DNA of 64,000 nt, from NCBI GenBank assembly GCA_006386115.1, contig VFIW01000093.1, positions 160,342 through 224,341 of the forward strand. Reading direction: 5' to 3'. The position numbers were made by a program, and so were the translations under genes. The notes under the pieces were generated by a model that had not been told where the DNA came from, searched no databases, and saw nothing but the letters and a program-made list of their open reading frames with translations. Below, piece after piece: positions 1-13,434 of this stretch. Each line of letters starts with the position of its first letter. Position 1 is the first letter of the stretch. This DNA comes from Globisporangium splendens. Lineage: Eukaryota > Oomycota > Peronosporomycetes > Pythiales > Pythiaceae.

Positions 1-1745
1 ATAAGCGTTTTTATATGGTCGCGGTTCACGTTCATCCTCGCGATTCTTTATTGTAAACTGTGGTGTAAACCGATTATGACGCTGTGCAACTGGTTGTGCA
101 CAGCACCACCATGCTGCGGAAATTTAGGGGGAGAGAACCACAACGTCGAATTCATCGGTTTCGTTTCCTTTTCGACGTGCTTTCTTGACTATGATGCTCT
201 TGTGCTGGTGCAAAGCTGGTCGCGCACCAGGAGGAGCGCTTGCCACGAACGGAACTTTAAGTGAGGCTGCAGAGCATAGGTGGATAACGTCGAGTTCTGA
301 GTCATTTTCTTTTTTTGCTTGTTGGTTTGACGAGAACTCGTCGAGAGCGCGCTTCTCCGTCGCAACGTGCTGTGCAGTAAAGTGGCAATGACGCTGCTTG
401 CTGGTGCAATGTGGTCATGCACCGACAGCAAGCGTAGTCGAACCGAGGAACGCCGGACCGTCACAGCGTCGAGAACGCACCAGTCTCATTTTCTCATGGC
501 AGGAAAAACGGTTTCGTCGCTGCGGCGGTGGGAAGCAAACACACCGAGCCGACTAAATGAAGAGACGACCACTGCGTTCTTATATTCAAATGGTCCTGGA
601 GCGACGCACGAACGAATCGAATACACATGCTGATGCACTAAGCGCTTCAGTCAATGCCTCCCAGTCGCGCCTCGAACTTGACGAAGCTCTTAGTTTGTCT
701 GCTCTCTGTGGTCCCTGCTCCAATGCGTTTGAAATAACAATGTGCGAGTGTCCTTCTGGACGAGCATTGGAATATCGCAGGCAGCCATAACGGAGGACAT
801 CTGATTAGATGAGGAATGCACACTTTGGAGCGCCGAGAGTCTGTTTCCTTGCATCAGGGGGACGACACAAGACGCATTCCTTCCTTTCCGACTTTCCTCA
901 TGAGCTCAACAAACAGCCATGCCCGCAGAAAATGGAAACAATGTTGTCTTCGTGTCGTAGCAATCATGAACAGGTATTTGCATCCTTCTTCAAAATACAT
1001 TGATGCCATTTCTCTACACAAAATGCCCATCTAACAACTTTAATAAGGGTTTTGACAGCAGCCTTCTTCGATCTGTCGATCACACCGAACGAAGGAGACG
1101 AGTGACGCACAGTACGTCGTCCTGCACTGAGCCTCAGCTTTTTGTGTCCTGAACCGCGTGCAAGTGCACCGCGTCCAGTTGTGCCCGCTAAACCACCCGT
1201 CCACACGCTCTTGTGCGAGGTACAGATGCAGTGCAGTGGCACTCAGTCTTGTTTTTTCAGTCCGATGCACAAGTGTGACAGACACGCGTGAACCCATGGC
1301 TTGCTCGCTGCTTTCATTCCCTCTTGTTGCGAGGCGAATGGACAGTTCAAAAGCGCATCCCCCCACGACTTCCATATTACGTTCTTCACCTTCTGAAATG
1401 AGTAAGCTGTCATTTCAGTACATATTGAATCATAAAACACAAATGCAATCCCACAATGCGAGCACGAGAATCAAACATATCGTACTTAATGACTATATCT
1501 ATTCATGCAGGTTATTGCCAACAGAGGTGTTATCCAAGCGGAAACATGTCAAATGACGCGCCCGACACACTCCAGCGCATCGGCCAATGACGACGCCACC
1601 ACGCGCGCACGCATGCCGCTTCCATAGTCTCGAAGGAAGGCTTCCATACACTACGCTCCATACAGTCTGTATGCGCATGCGGTCTCAGTGTTCTCTGCTT
1701 TTCCCGCTCGCCATACAAAAAGCCAAAGACACGGCGCTGCCCATC

Positions 1746-1761
1746 GCTCATTCTTCAATTT
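1746..1761 (+). promoter_or_regulatory. Oomycete Inr/FPR core promoter element
   Basis: The 16 bases match the oomycete initiator plus flanking-region consensus GCTCATTYYNCAWTTT at every position. It lies 61 bp before the ATG at 1823. The same element is kept in copy 2 (34101-34116). Confidence 0.8.
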
Positions 1762-1822
1762 GCATACTCCAGTGCACATTCGACAAAGAGAAAGCAACCA
1801 GCTACAAACCAGGGAAAGAACA

Positions 1823-2704
1823 ATGGTGTTGACCGGCACGCTCGCGATTACAGGTGCGCTACTGCTACAGCGTTGTTTTCTCCGTGCTACATGAGAGTTC
1901 TCACGTACGTTTTTGGTTTTGTTTGGTGCGATAGTGCACCGCATTGATGTGACGCTCCCACCTGCTGCGGACGACAAGCCACAGGCGCCAAAGGACCACA
2001 ACATCAAGTTCCTCATCGGCGGCGTCGAGAAGCACACCAAGTACAGCAAGGGCCACCACGACGCTGACGTCGAGCAGAAGCTCAACTTGTATGTTTTATT
2101 TGTGTGTGTCTATGGCGCGAGTGAATGTTTCCGTAGCTCTTGGGAAGGGATCAGTCAAACTGACTGGATCATTTGTTTATTTGTTTGTTTGTGTGCAGTG
2201 AGTTGGTGAATGTCGACGAAGCTGAAGGTGCTGTGCTCGAGATCCACACCCACAACAAGAACAAGAAGCCGCTGATCGTCAACAGGTTGCCGCTCGCGAC
2301 GTTCATCGATGGTATGTCCGAGAAGACCATCACGTTCACGAGCGGCCACGAGAAGCCGACGGTCGTGAAGGTGTTCATCAGCGCCGTGTGGTCGCCAAAG
2401 GATGCGGCGTCAAAGGCTGCGGCGCCAGTGGGCGTCAGCGAGCCACAGACCTCGTTGACGGTGTACGAGGCCCACCGCCCGTGGTTCGCGCGCGTGTCGT
2501 ACTACTACGACACGACCAAGAACGTGTACAGCTACACGACGAGCTTCCGCGTCGTGTCCAAGTTGGCTCGTTTCGGTGAGTCGAGCGCCAACGTCGTGCT
2601 CCAGAAGGTGAGCGGCAAGAGCCTGCACGACATTGACCAGCAATACCTTGTGCCAGTGCTGGACACGCTAGACAACAAGGTGGACGCGACCATTTCGACG
2701 GTCG
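1823..2704 (+). CDS. Unknown conserved protein, copy 1 (3' end missing)
   Basis: By comparison with the complete copy at 34178, exon 1 is 1823-1853, exon 2 is 1935-2088 and exon 3 starts at 2199. Introns begin gtgcg/gtatg and end tag/cag, and the frame stays open across both joins. About 230 codons are present. The frame is then cut by the N at 2705, after which the sequence is unrelated to copy 2. The lost part would hold the 22-residue repeats (VKDYTTTQVV type). Either the gene is truncated or the assembly is misjoined here; a single N where homology stops favours a misjoin. The visible protein is rich in His, Lys and Tyr and has no recognised domain. Confidence 0.75.
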
Positions 2705-2705
2705 N

Positions 2706-5167
2706 GTGCGCGTACTGCGCGCCACAGAGATCTCTCCCCGGGTCAAAATCCACGTTGTCAGACATCTGTAAAATCAATCAAACCGTACAGTATCGGTGTC
2801 CATCTGGCACACACAGGCAGTGCATTCAACGTGCAGCGTCATGATATCCGTCTCCGCGAAACCAGCTGGGACGGTAAACCCATGTTCACAGTGAGGACGC
2901 ATCGGGGTAAACGAACCAATGCATGGCAAAGTGTACGGTGCTCGCTAGCGGCATCGAAATCATGCGGAAAATCAACGATTACTCCATCGCGCAGCGACCG
3001 TGAAAGCCAGACGCATACACATGCACAGTAAACTGAATTCCAAGCCCTGTCGATAGTAGCGTCTCGCTACATGTGTATACCGGAGAGGGTTGCTTGCCGG
3101 ACATCCGACACAGGCGTAGTGTCAACAATGCGTGCGTTGCTGGGAAGCGGTGACATCTGGTGGTCCGCCCCATGTGTGGGTGTTGATTGTCTCACACACT
3201 CTCTTCAAGCATTTGTAGTAATCCGCTGGTGAGTCCACTCGAGTGCGCCAGCCTTCCTGTTGGTCATCTCCCGCTTCCAAGAGAGAGAGACACAATGCGT
3301 TTGGGTCGAAGTTGGCGTGAACGTCTTCTCTCTTTTTCTTTGCATTCGAGGTTTTCAGGAGTACCTCGTGGCGCCTACCGTACGCACTTGCCACAAAATG
3401 CTGCGTGTGTGTGCGTTGAAATGATGATATGAAGGTTCCCCTGGTGTCTATGGAGTCTGCTGTGCTCTCGACGATGCGCCCCGTTTCTGCAACTCTGTGA
3501 TTTTTTGGTTTCTGTGAACAATTGAACAATTATGAATTCTACGGTAGCGGCGTAGTCATCAAGTAAAATTTGGAATGCCGGTCCAAAAAAACGCGGAAAT
3601 CTCAGGTAAACTACATGCAAAATGGACATTTTACGAATGTCAAATAGCTCGTCATGCTCGCAATTCTCGCTTCATTCATCTATCACAGAAAATGCTGCCA
3701 GGTGGTGCATTTCTCTCTCTCTCTCTCTCTCTCTGTGCTTAGCTGATAAAACCTTCGCCCAGATGCTCGTATCCTTCCCGGATCTTGATTCGTCTGAGAG
3801 CTTGCACTGCTGTTTTGTCGCCATGTGGAAGTCCGAGGTCTCCAGCGCGCGCAATCGCTTTGTATGCGTGACCTGTGCTGCTGATCTTGTCTCTATATAA
3901 ATGCTACGGCAAATGCTGCAATCACCGACTTGATTCCTATATCGTACTCGTGTATGGACGATTTGCAGGTGTCCAGAGCTTTCCCCATATCCTGTTGCCG
4001 TCCTACGTGCTTTTGAGAGGGTCTCGTGTGGCAAGTGAAAAGAACTGTTGGCCTTTTCGTGTGGCGCAAACACAAGAAAGGACCATGGCGGGAGCAAAGG
4101 AGGTGGGGTGGACCTGAATCGCCTCAGGGAGATGCGTCTGCCTGTCTGCGACCTCAACCGGTTGTTTGGATTTGGTTACAATTGCTCGTTTGTCCTGTGT
4201 GTGGCGCGCGTGAGTGGGAGCAGCGGCAGCTCCACCATATCAGAGTGCGCTCAGCCAACCTTCTTTTTCTTCTTCTTCGTTGCTGCTGCAGTCCCGGGTC
4301 AGCAAGTGGCAGGCTTTTGATCTTCTGGTCTTTTCGTTCCCACCAGAGACTAAGAAGCCGCCAGCAGCGACCAGCGCGCGCGCAGGATCCTCCAGTTGGC
4401 ACTTGTGATCTCGAGAGGCTCAACAGCAGCCCGCAGGTGTCCGTCCTGAGCAAGTATCGGAGAAAAGGGAGAGAGAGAGCGTGCGTGTGCGGAGTTAGGC
4501 GCACTTGGAGGTCTCAGACTCGTGCGCAACGTGTGGTTGTAAGACAGCATTGACTTGCCCTCGGTCCACTCGCTCGCGCACGACAAGCAGTCCCACCGCC
4601 TAACAAGCAAGCAACGAACGACCGCCAAGAAGCCCAGGTGGTGAGAGGTGGACCTGCGGACAAGTCGCCACTGTGAGATCGTCGCCTCGTTGCTTCTTCT
4701 GAGAGTGGTCGAACGCATCGTCGACGACAACGAGTACAACCGCACAGAGGGCAAGAACGAGTCGCGCGCGTGCATCTCGTGCAGCACCGACGCGCTTGCT
4801 TACCTATCGTATCCGAGTGGAGCCCGCGCGAGTAATCGGAAGCCACTGTTGGTGCGAGACCCCGGCAGACACCCAATTACTCACTCTGAGTTGCTCTTGT
4901 TTTGTTGAAAGGACAACGTGTCCACGACCACACCACTCTACACACGGCGAGGCAACTCGAGCAAGGTACTCCAGACGATTCTTAGCGTACGTCACGTTGT
5001 TGGCGGATTGGGGGAAGAAGAAGAAAACAAAAGTAGTAGTAGCTCCTCGTTCGTGCGTAGCTCTTCGTTGGTTTGTACGGGTCCCAAGACTCCTCTCCTT
5101 TCGGTTCGTCTCCGCAATCGAAAGCGTGCGTTCTCCGTCTCGTTCCGCACAGTTGACAAAATCAAAA
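2706..5167. other. Intergenic, no supported gene
   Basis: Unrelated to the second repeat copy. Short open frames on both strands show no domain or clear coding character. It holds a (CT)n tract at 3712-3734. The stretch from about 4560 to 5167 is probably promoter and 5' UTR of the RWP-RK gene. Confidence 0.6.
3712..3734. repeat. (CT)n microsatellite
   Basis: Uninterrupted CT dinucleotide run in intergenic DNA. Confidence 0.95.
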
Positions 5168-7285
5168 ATGGTGCTCCCCGGCAGGTACTCAACGAACCCA
5201 AACGCCAGCAACGACGAAGATGACGACGGCGGTGCGGCGCGATCTTTCTCGGCTCTCTCGGCTTCCTCGACGCCGCCTCCGTACGACCCAGCGGCGTCTA
5301 ACCAGAGTGCGCACGCCTATGGACCATCTGCTGTGAGCAGCGGCGGCACCTCGGTCGCGGAATTACGAAGATACTGGGACCAGCATTCGCGGCAGCAAGA
5401 GGAACGCCGCAGCAGTAGTGCGCAACTACAGCAACGTCTGTATCCGTTGCATTCGCCTCTGCATCAATATGAACATCAATATCACCACCAAGTTCAAGAG
5501 CAGCAGCAATATACCACGGCCGCCGCTACACCGGACCAAGAATGGAATTTTCGATATCCACAAGCAGCGTCAAATCCTGGAAATCGTCAGCACCACCATC
5601 CTCGCGAGTATGTGGACGCCACCCAGTCGTCCTTTTCCAAATACGATGGCGCTGCATCCTCGCCGCGCGTTTTGGACGTGCGCCGACGAGGCTTTACGGG
5701 CAAACGCAAAGCGAGCGATGACATTGACGTCGATGCCGACGAATATGTTGACAACGACGAATTGACGGGGCTGGGAACTAGCGTGCACGACTACAGCAAT
5801 CCGCATTACCGCGCCACATCTCCGCTGTTGTCCTCCTCGTCGTCCCAGTATGTTAATACCAATGTCCAGATCACATCTTCGAATCTGCGGCGCGCGCGCA
5901 GCATGGACAAAAATATGAAATTACCAGCCGTCACCAGCATGCACACAACGGATGACGACATTCAAACGAGACGCCTCCCACTTCACAATTTCGTCCACGG
6001 ATCTGATACGTCGCTCCGCCATCATTCAGCGGAGTGGCTTCATCGGGAAGGGCTCGAACCAGGAAAAGACGACACAGAACGAGAAAATCAAGCAGAAGAA
6101 GGGACAACAACGCGCTCCAAATATCAGATTCCGCCGCGAGCGAGGCACTACCAGATCGCTGGGCAGCTCCGCTCGGCGTCGAGTCCAACGCTGTTGATGC
6201 GGGACACGCGGGAGCACAGCGGCGTGAGGTATAAACAAGCAGTGGCACCGAGCCAGCGAGAAGAAACGAAGAATTACACCCCGCCACGTCTCCCATTGTC
6301 CCCGCTTCGCTTAGCATCGCCGACGGCACCTGCTACGGACACGCAGGCTCTACCCGGCCGGATGATTACAAACGCGTCAAAAAATGTCACGTTCGCCATG
6401 CTGCAGCCGCATTTCAACCGCCCGCTCCAGGAAGCTGCACTGCATTTTGGTGTGTGCACGACATTGTTGAAAAAAATTTGTCGGAAAAACGGCATCAAGA
6501 ACTGGCCTTTCCGTCGCATCTGCGGTCTCCACAAAAGCATCGCGTCGATGGAAAAGCAAGTGCACTACTTTGACGGCGAGCAGAAACGATCGTATGCTGA
6601 TCAATTGCACAAGCTCCAGCTCCAGCTCGAGGCGTACACGCGCACGGGGAATGCACCAACACCTGAACTCATGGCGGGGGGAGAACTTAGCGGAAGAAAT
6701 ACGCCAGCGGATCAAGAAGAACTTGAAGAGATGCTCGAGGACGATGCGGAAACGAAAACCGAGGAAGTTGACTTGACCGAGTACGCGAGTCATCCCGTCG
6801 ACGACCGTTTTAGTAGTAGTACTGCGATGGCGCCAGTCTCCATCTCCTCTGCTTCGCCCTCATCCTCGTCGACCCTTTCTGCCGTCTCGACTCGAGTTTC
6901 TGTCTCGTCTTATGGGTACGCGCTCTCGAATAGCCAAAGTCAATTCCACTTTCAGCACGAGCATTATCCGAGCCAACTCTTGCACACAAATCGCGTCATG
7001 GCATCAGCAGTGGAATTAGACGACGGAGATGGAGATTCCGCGTTTCTTGCTTACGATCCGAGAAGACACGCAGCGTGGCCGTCGGCACAGCAGCAGCACC
7101 ACCAGCAAACTCGACAGCTCCGCGTGCCTCGAGTCGGTCGTCCGCTTCCATCGACCTCTGCGTCCATACGCAGCGCGTACCCGACACTGCGGCCGCTGCA
7201 CCACGCGCTGCCGTCGCTCTCGTCCATCCTGCATCGCCAAAAACAATCCGAGAGCCATTCTCCGCCTGCAAATCCACGCCTATAG
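5168..7285 (+). CDS. RWP-RK domain transcription factor (705 aa)
   Basis: The RWP-RK domain lies at about residues 403-457: a helical stretch containing FGVCTTLLKKICRKNGI, then NWPFRRI at 445-451 in place of the classic RWPxRK, then GLHKSIASME. A short predicted helix follows. The rest is low-complexity Ser, Gln, His and Pro-rich sequence, with an acidic cluster after the domain. RWP-RK proteins are nuclear DNA-binding regulators, best known in plants and also found in oomycetes. The frame is open upstream to 4796, but the first 124 codons there read like 5' UTR; the ATG at 5168 sits in an A-rich context and begins a typical protein. No intron is seen. It is one of two RWP-RK genes on the same strand, about 6 kb apart. 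The target genes are unknown. Confidence 0.88.
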   Translation: MVLPGRYSTNPNASNDEDDDGGAARSFSALSASSTPPPYDPAASNQSAHAYGPSAVSSGGTSVAELRRYWDQHSRQQEERRSSSAQLQQRLYPLHSPLHQYEHQYHHQVQEQQQYTTAAATPDQEWNFRYPQAASNPGNRQHHHPREYVDATQSSFSKYDGAASSPRVLDVRRRGFTGKRKASDDIDVDADEYVDNDELTGLGTSVHDYSNPHYRATSPLLSSSSSQYVNTNVQITSSNLRRARSMDKNMKLPAVTSMHTTDDDIQTRRLPLHNFVHGSDTSLRHHSAEWLHREGLEPGKDDTERENQAEEGTTTRSKYQIPPRARHYQIAGQLRSASSPTLLMRDTREHSGVRYKQAVAPSQREETKNYTPPRLPLSPLRLASPTAPATDTQALPGRMITNASKNVTFAMLQPHFNRPLQEAALHFGVCTTLLKKICRKNGIKNWPFRRICGLHKSIASMEKQVHYFDGEQKRSYADQLHKLQLQLEAYTRTGNAPTPELMAGGELSGRNTPADQEELEEMLEDDAETKTEEVDLTEYASHPVDDRFSSSTAMAPVSISSASPSSSSTLSAVSTRVSVSSYGYALSNSQSQFHFQHEHYPSQLLHTNRVMASAVELDDGDGDSAFLAYDPRRHAAWPSAQQQHHQQTRQLRVPRVGRPLPSTSASIRSAYPTLRPLHHALPSLSSILHRQKQSESHSPPANPRL

Positions 7286-9825
7286 CATGCAACAATCGCG
7301 CATCTTGTCAAGAAAACAAGACTAAAAATAGAGAAGAACCTAAATCAAGGGAGCAAGAAGCGCACAAGTTTTGGGCATTTATAAAGCCGAGATCGTAGGC
7401 ATGTATTAATTGTCATTAAACAAAATAGAGCGCGCCAAAGCAGTGATCTCGACGCGAATCAGAGCACATTTCTGCATCTAGGCAACTAATAGAGTCAACA
7501 AGTTCCAACTAAAGAGATTATTTGTGGAAGATGCTCGTTTTAGCCTTCATGATACGCTTATCCATCGAGAGCGTCTACATTGCACATGCCAAAGACATAC
7601 CCCACTCTAATACACGTTTGCATGCCATATACAAAGCATGAGGGCGACAAGAGAACGCCAGCATGAGCTCGTCATGTGTGCATGCTGCATGGCCAAACGC
7701 GCCGCTCAAGACATCCAAATAGAAACGCGACGTGACCTCAGCATTCGCTTTGCTACAACGGCAAAGAGCAGGAAGCACAGTAAGTAACGCGCGAGTGCTA
7801 CGTTGGTTTGTTTCTATCTCTCTCTTTGCCAGTGTTCTACACAAGGCGAGATGTGGACTCTCTATGGAGCAGCGGCGCAACTCCTGCAGCAATCAAACAG
7901 GATGGCTTTTCCTACGACAAGACAGACGCGCGCGCATCCCTGATATCAGCAAACGTTATGTGGCCATGGACACATCTCGTTCACTTCATTCTTTTCATTC
8001 GGTTTTGTGACCCGAGCGTCCGATTGCTCGACTCTAGAAAATCCATCGCTGCATTGCATTTTGCGTGGTGGGAGGTTTTGTCCAAATAAGAGGCGAACTT
8101 CAACGAAACCCTGGAGCTGCAGCAAGGCATTCAGACTTGTTGACTTGACACCGGAGCTGCTGCGCTGTTGCTGTTGTAGCTCTTGGGCTCAGGCAAGGTG
8201 TCCAATGGGATCCAATGAAACGAAAGTACCTCGAGCCAGTCTAGCTAGGTCTTGAGGCTGTTGATGCCATCGAGGCTTGTAGGATGAGAAGCGGTCGATC
8301 GGAAGGGCAAACGAACGACCGCCTTGAACCTGAGCTGATGTAGGAGAGAGAGAAGATGCAAGAAGGCACAGACTCGTTACTCCCAGGCTCCTCAGAGATA
8401 AGGCAGCATAGGGTCCATCTTCTTCCGTCAACGAATCCAGACCAATTACTGCTTAATTTCAAAACAAGGTGAGTTAATTACGCGGCGTTATCTCATGGCG
8501 TTTCGCAACGTTGAGGAGTCAAAATACGGTATCCCAAAAGGAGGTGTCACACAGCGCTGCAGGGAGGCAGGCGAGCCCAGGTCGTTGGCATCCTGTTCGT
8601 CGAAGGTAAACGCCTCCACTCGCTACGTCACTGCTCTATTCTCTGACGGATCGTCCGAGCTCTCATGATGCCGAGACAAACTGAAGCTGTTCTTAGCTGA
8701 TCCACCAGCGTCCATCGAAGTTTGTGACATGCCTGGGGAATCTCAGCTAGGAGGTCGACTGTTTCGCTTCATTCTCATGTTGTGGGAAGAGAGAGAGAGA
8801 GAAATTAGAGTTATGAGTCGTTCTGCATCAACGTACTAGGTGTAATAATCTACCGGACGAGACAGATCTGCATCAATGTCTCAGAGAGAAGGGAACTGTA
8901 GTCTGCCCAGATTAGAGTTAGGCAGGCCTAGGAATCGGACCGGCGGGGTGATTGCAAACAGCACATGGCATGAAAACCGTCTCACGCCAGACGCTTCAAA
9001 CCAAATATGCTTTTGTTTGGCGGTATCCCTGCATGATACCGACATGACGGCTTCCCATTACAAAACGCAGCTCCGATCTACTAGTACAGGATTACCTGCT
9101 TTCCGCGGTTAGCACCCGCAGCCATCAGCAGCCACTTACATACGTACGACGAAACCGCCACAGCTGCACAGGCCATCTGCGACCCAATCGCACAAATTTT
9201 AGCTCCTGTCACTCGCGTACAGTAGCATATTCTAGCATATTCGTCAAAGAGTAAAATGTGGATGACATCGCCAACTAGAGACAGCCGCCACCTGTTGATT
9301 GGGTTTCACTTGGCGACACGCGTTCCCAGTTGGGACGGAAGGGCAAGGAGTGTGCCGAGGATTTGCAGAAGATTCCTACCGCGACTGTCGTGGACTCGGA
9401 TCTCATGTCAGAATGCCGTCTTTCGGGGGAACGCAGACACGTTCTGTTCGACGCCCCCCCCCGGCCCCCCAAAAACGCAGATCATGAAGCGTCATGCGGT
9501 GGGCAGGTATCAGGCAAATCATGGCGACTGGTTCCTCTCGTAGCATCGGATAGGAAAAGGCGTCCGCCAAATTAATCAAGATGTTATTTGGGGGCTGGAA
9601 GGACCAGCATTTTGCGAAGCACGGTACCACCTGTTCAGTCGGTCACCGTCTCATGAAGCTCTACTGCTTCAATCGCCGGCTAAAACACCATTTCTCAATC
9701 GGGTTGCACCGCTTTTGCACCGCATAATGCCATTTACCCACATCACTGGTAAGCTGCCAGACATCACTCAAATCCGCATTGGAGCATGGGACATAACGGG
9801 AGACTACGGTCCAACTACTCTCTAT

Positions 9826-9832
<7 letters not shown>

Positions 9833-9861
<29 letters not shown>
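9833..9861. repeat. (CT)n microsatellite
   Basis: CT dinucleotide run following a short C tract. Confidence 0.95.
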
Positions 9862-12674
9862 GATTCGAAGTAAAATCCGCCAAAGCAGGGAACTTGAAAA
9901 CAAATCTCAGGGTCATGCATTGTGCACTGCAGATATGCAACGAATTGAAGCGTCTGCAATGCAAACCCTCCCTTTCTTAGGTCGTTGCTCAAAATGAACC
10001 TATCGACACCGAAAGTGCCGGCATTGCCAGCGAACGCACAGTATTATTCGTGCATCGTATTGCGCTTCCAGTGCTGCTTGGCAATGTAAACTAGAGATAA
10101 GCTGCGCACAGTAAAACGAGACAGCAGCCAGATCTCACTGCCCCCACAGAAAATGCAGCTACACTATAGCTGCAACTTGCTTGCCAGCGAGGTCCAGTGC
10201 ACACGCAAGCACCCTGAGGCGGGTGACTCACCTGTCTTCATATGGCGCAGAATTCTCCCTAGTACCGTACGAACCGATCGATGCGTGCAACCAATTGAAG
10301 CTGGCACCAGGCAGCAAGGACACTAGTATTGAAGGAAGGTACGGATCGCGCGACCTGCGGGAGGATTGTACAGTGCAGGCAAAATCTTGCCATGCATGAT
10401 GGCCATTCCATTGCGGTCATATAAATGGACTCCAATCCTGCAATTCAAGAGACAAAGACCAGACGTTCAATCTTTGTTCGCAATTTGCTGGGTCGTGTGG
10501 TTGGTCTTCATTCCTCCAAAATCTGACCTGGCAGCAACTGTAGCTCCTCCGAAAAAGTTCAGAAAGACCTCCCTGTTTCTACGCTGTACCTTGTCGTGTC
10601 AACATCGTGGGATGTGTTTCGCGGCCCGGCTCTGGCTCCATAACCACCAACGTCAGCGACTAAAAAAGGGACCATGAGGTTTGTTTGCAAAACGGATGTT
10701 GAGAGTGGTGCCAACAGCGAGATAGGAACTTTTGCGTGGTGTTTCCCATTTCAGCCTTGCTGGTTCATTTCAGATCGTTCTTATGGGAAAACATCTATAG
10801 AAGAGCCCCTAATTGGCGAAAGTAGCAGAACTCGCAAAGTGCAACGCGATTTCGTCATTACGGTAGCTCGCATTGCATTAGAAAAGGGGCATGCTCGTGC
10901 TCTTGAGATGGTCGTCTCATTTATTCTTTGATTTTGAAATTCAAAAGATCGGGCACATCCGCGCTCTTGCCTCTCGTTCTCTAGCTCTCTCATTGTGCAT
11001 GATGTCGTTTGCAATTCGATCATTTAGAGCATCGTGGCAAGGGCTGTGAGCTATCATTCATCTGTGTCAAACGCTTTGTTCGTTGATCAACACCTTGCAA
11101 TCCGTGGACAGGCGGCAGACAACCAGTGAGTTTCAGTGCATGTGTGCGCTATTATAGAGCTTACGTCCAAAAAACTGCATGGAGAGAGCGAGAAACGCCT
11201 GGACACTGGTGGCAGTTCAACAAGTTGCCACCAGTGGAGACGTATGTGCGTCGATATTTCGGTTCGAAAGCAGCGCCGGTGCCTATGGCCATTCTCTAGC
11301 ATGGTATGCAACCAAATGACGCTTCAAGTTCGGGCTCGTTTCTTGCCATCGGGCAGTGGCAATTAAGGCAAAAAAGAAACAGCGCACAGAATGCCTTTCC
11401 GCTCAGAAATCAGCACGTGACGAGGGCGTGAGTGTGTCGCACTAGCACACAAAACGGCGGCCTGCCTCACAAATGAGCATCTTCTGACTGTAAAATCTAG
11501 CTTCAACCTGGCTCCAGCGACATATGCATGGGGATTTTTTCCTGCTGTGGCCATGCATTCTTCTTGCATTACAATACCGAGCTTCAGTTCATGACGTCAC
11601 CTAGCGGCTCGACGACGGAGCATCACTCCGTGGTGGGGGGCGGCGCCGTTTCTTTTGCATCCAGCTAGCGCTCTTGTTGATTTCGTAATTGAGGTTGGAT
11701 GTAGTCATCTTCTTTGCTGGTTTTCAGCTGCTTGTCAGTCGACCCTCTAGGATGATCCCAGCCACCGTCTTGCCTCGCACTGTGGAATTCTAGGAATATA
11801 TCAATTGTTTAGAATCTCCGAATTATCAGATGGACTTTATGTATCAAGAAACGAAGGGGTGCGTTCCAACACGTTGATCTTGTCGGACATTTCGACCCCT
11901 TCGAATATGTATACTATATTCAGAGCGACTTGTGCAGGGGATAAAGTCATGCATGTCTTCTCAGCATCGAGAAATCACTGGTATCCCCTGGACAAAGGAA
12001 TGGCCAGAGGCACACGCGCATAAACCGCAGCAATGAATATGCACCGCAGAACTGTTGACGGTGACAAAAGGTAGGGCTACCACCCATTTCCCTCACCCAG
12101 TCAGCAACCTCTAACTCATAATCAGTTTTGTGGAAATATCGGGGTGGTCTTGACTCTCGTGGAGTAGCAGGACAGTGTCGACAGACACCAAACGCTTCGA
12201 GGATTGCAAGGTGAGCAGCGCCGTTGATGTCAATGGCATTGAAAGAGAGCAGCTCCTTCAATCTCTTTTTGTGCACAATGCATGTTGTACAGCCGAATGG
12301 GCATCCGAGAAACCTCACCATTTCTGGTTTCTTCCTCTCTGCCAGCCGGAGCGCTGGTCTCTGATACTTGTTGATACCACCAGTTACATCGTTCTCAGCA
12401 GCAGGACGATTTCGCGTCGAGGCTATGTCGTCCTCGATGATAATTATCCAGTTCTCTCAGCCGAAAACATGGCAGCATAATTGTGTGTAATTTATACGTC
12501 CGCACCCAAATGTCAAGCTTATTTATCGCGTAATAACTACTCGTAAATGTTGTATATCCGCGTTAGGCATCATGTCCGCGAAACGGACTCCCCGTTTGCC
12601 GCCAGCTGGCGACGCCAAGTTGCTTGATGGCTCGCCCATCAGGGTATCCGCTCGCTCGCACATCCTCCCGTCGA

Positions 12675-12719
<45 letters not shown>
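12675..12719. repeat. (CT)n microsatellite, interrupted
   Basis: About 45 bp of CT repeat with one TT interruption, upstream of the second RWP-RK gene. Confidence 0.95.
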
Positions 12720-12722
<3 letters not shown>

Positions 12723-13434
12723 CACAGCGTCCAAGTGTTCAACCATTTGTTTGCTTGCTTGATCCAGTGAGCCCGTCTCCCCCTCCCTGACTGACACAGT
12801 CGCCAAGAAAACGACGGACGCCGCTCGCCTCAAGCACACAAAAAGGACCCAATTGAGTGCGTCCGTCGCTGATTTTTGTCGAGAAGAGAGGCGATGGGCA
12901 GGTCTTTTCCGTCTGGGTTGGTGGTTCCTCACGCGTTTGCTCAGCCTCCACCTCTTTCTCTCACTCTTCCTTTCGTTGCCTCCCTGCACATCGCACGTGG
13001 ATCCTCCTCCGGCGTGCCCGCAGTCGCCATCTTCCCGTCTGCTGCGCAAGTCCACTGCAGCTACTTGCTCTTCGTTGCTGGGCTGGAATCTGACCCGCAA
13101 CGAGACAACAGCCAATCGCAACAACCGTCCAAGAAGGATCCATTCGTGCGATTTGGACCCTCCTTCCCAGAGTGTACCACCACGTGGTTCTTCCGTATTT
13201 CTTTCTTGGTGCCTGCCTGCCTGCCTGCCTTCCGTCGCCGTCGTCGTCATAGCCGCCGATCTCTCGACCAGCTCAACAACCAAGAGCGCGTGTTGGGATT
13301 GGCAGATCTGCTTCCTGCTCTTTGCTCCCGCCGCAGTAATCCTGAATCTTCTCGGTGGCGCCATCTCCCGGCGCTCCTTCCCCCACCCATCGCACAACAA
13401 AATCCGCAGCCTCACGCGCACATCAGACTGAAAA

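Larger units (their letters stand above)
1..2704. repeat. Segmental direct repeat, copy 1 (2.7 kb)
   Basis: Base 1 corresponds to 32328 and base 2704 to 35059. The match runs through non-coding sequence, promoter, two introns and most of exon 3 of the unknown gene, with scattered substitutions and small indels; the second copy is 28 bp longer overall. Similarity ends exactly at the single N at 2705. The left end lies outside the window, so the true length is unknown. Confidence 0.93.
7286..13434. other. 6 kb region without a convincing gene
   Basis: No frame over about 125 codons has recognisable protein character, apart from CT-rich open frames at 12850-13434 that are probably the leader of the next gene. 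It contains (CT)n tracts at 9833-9861 and 12675-12719. A possible ankyrin-repeat relic lies on the minus strand at 12160-12321. No tRNA or intact transposase was seen. Confidence 0.6.

Noticed and set aside
11947..12321. Full 124-codon minus frame as a gene
   Set aside because: Only the N-terminal third has any ankyrin-like character; kept as a possible relic in the findings.
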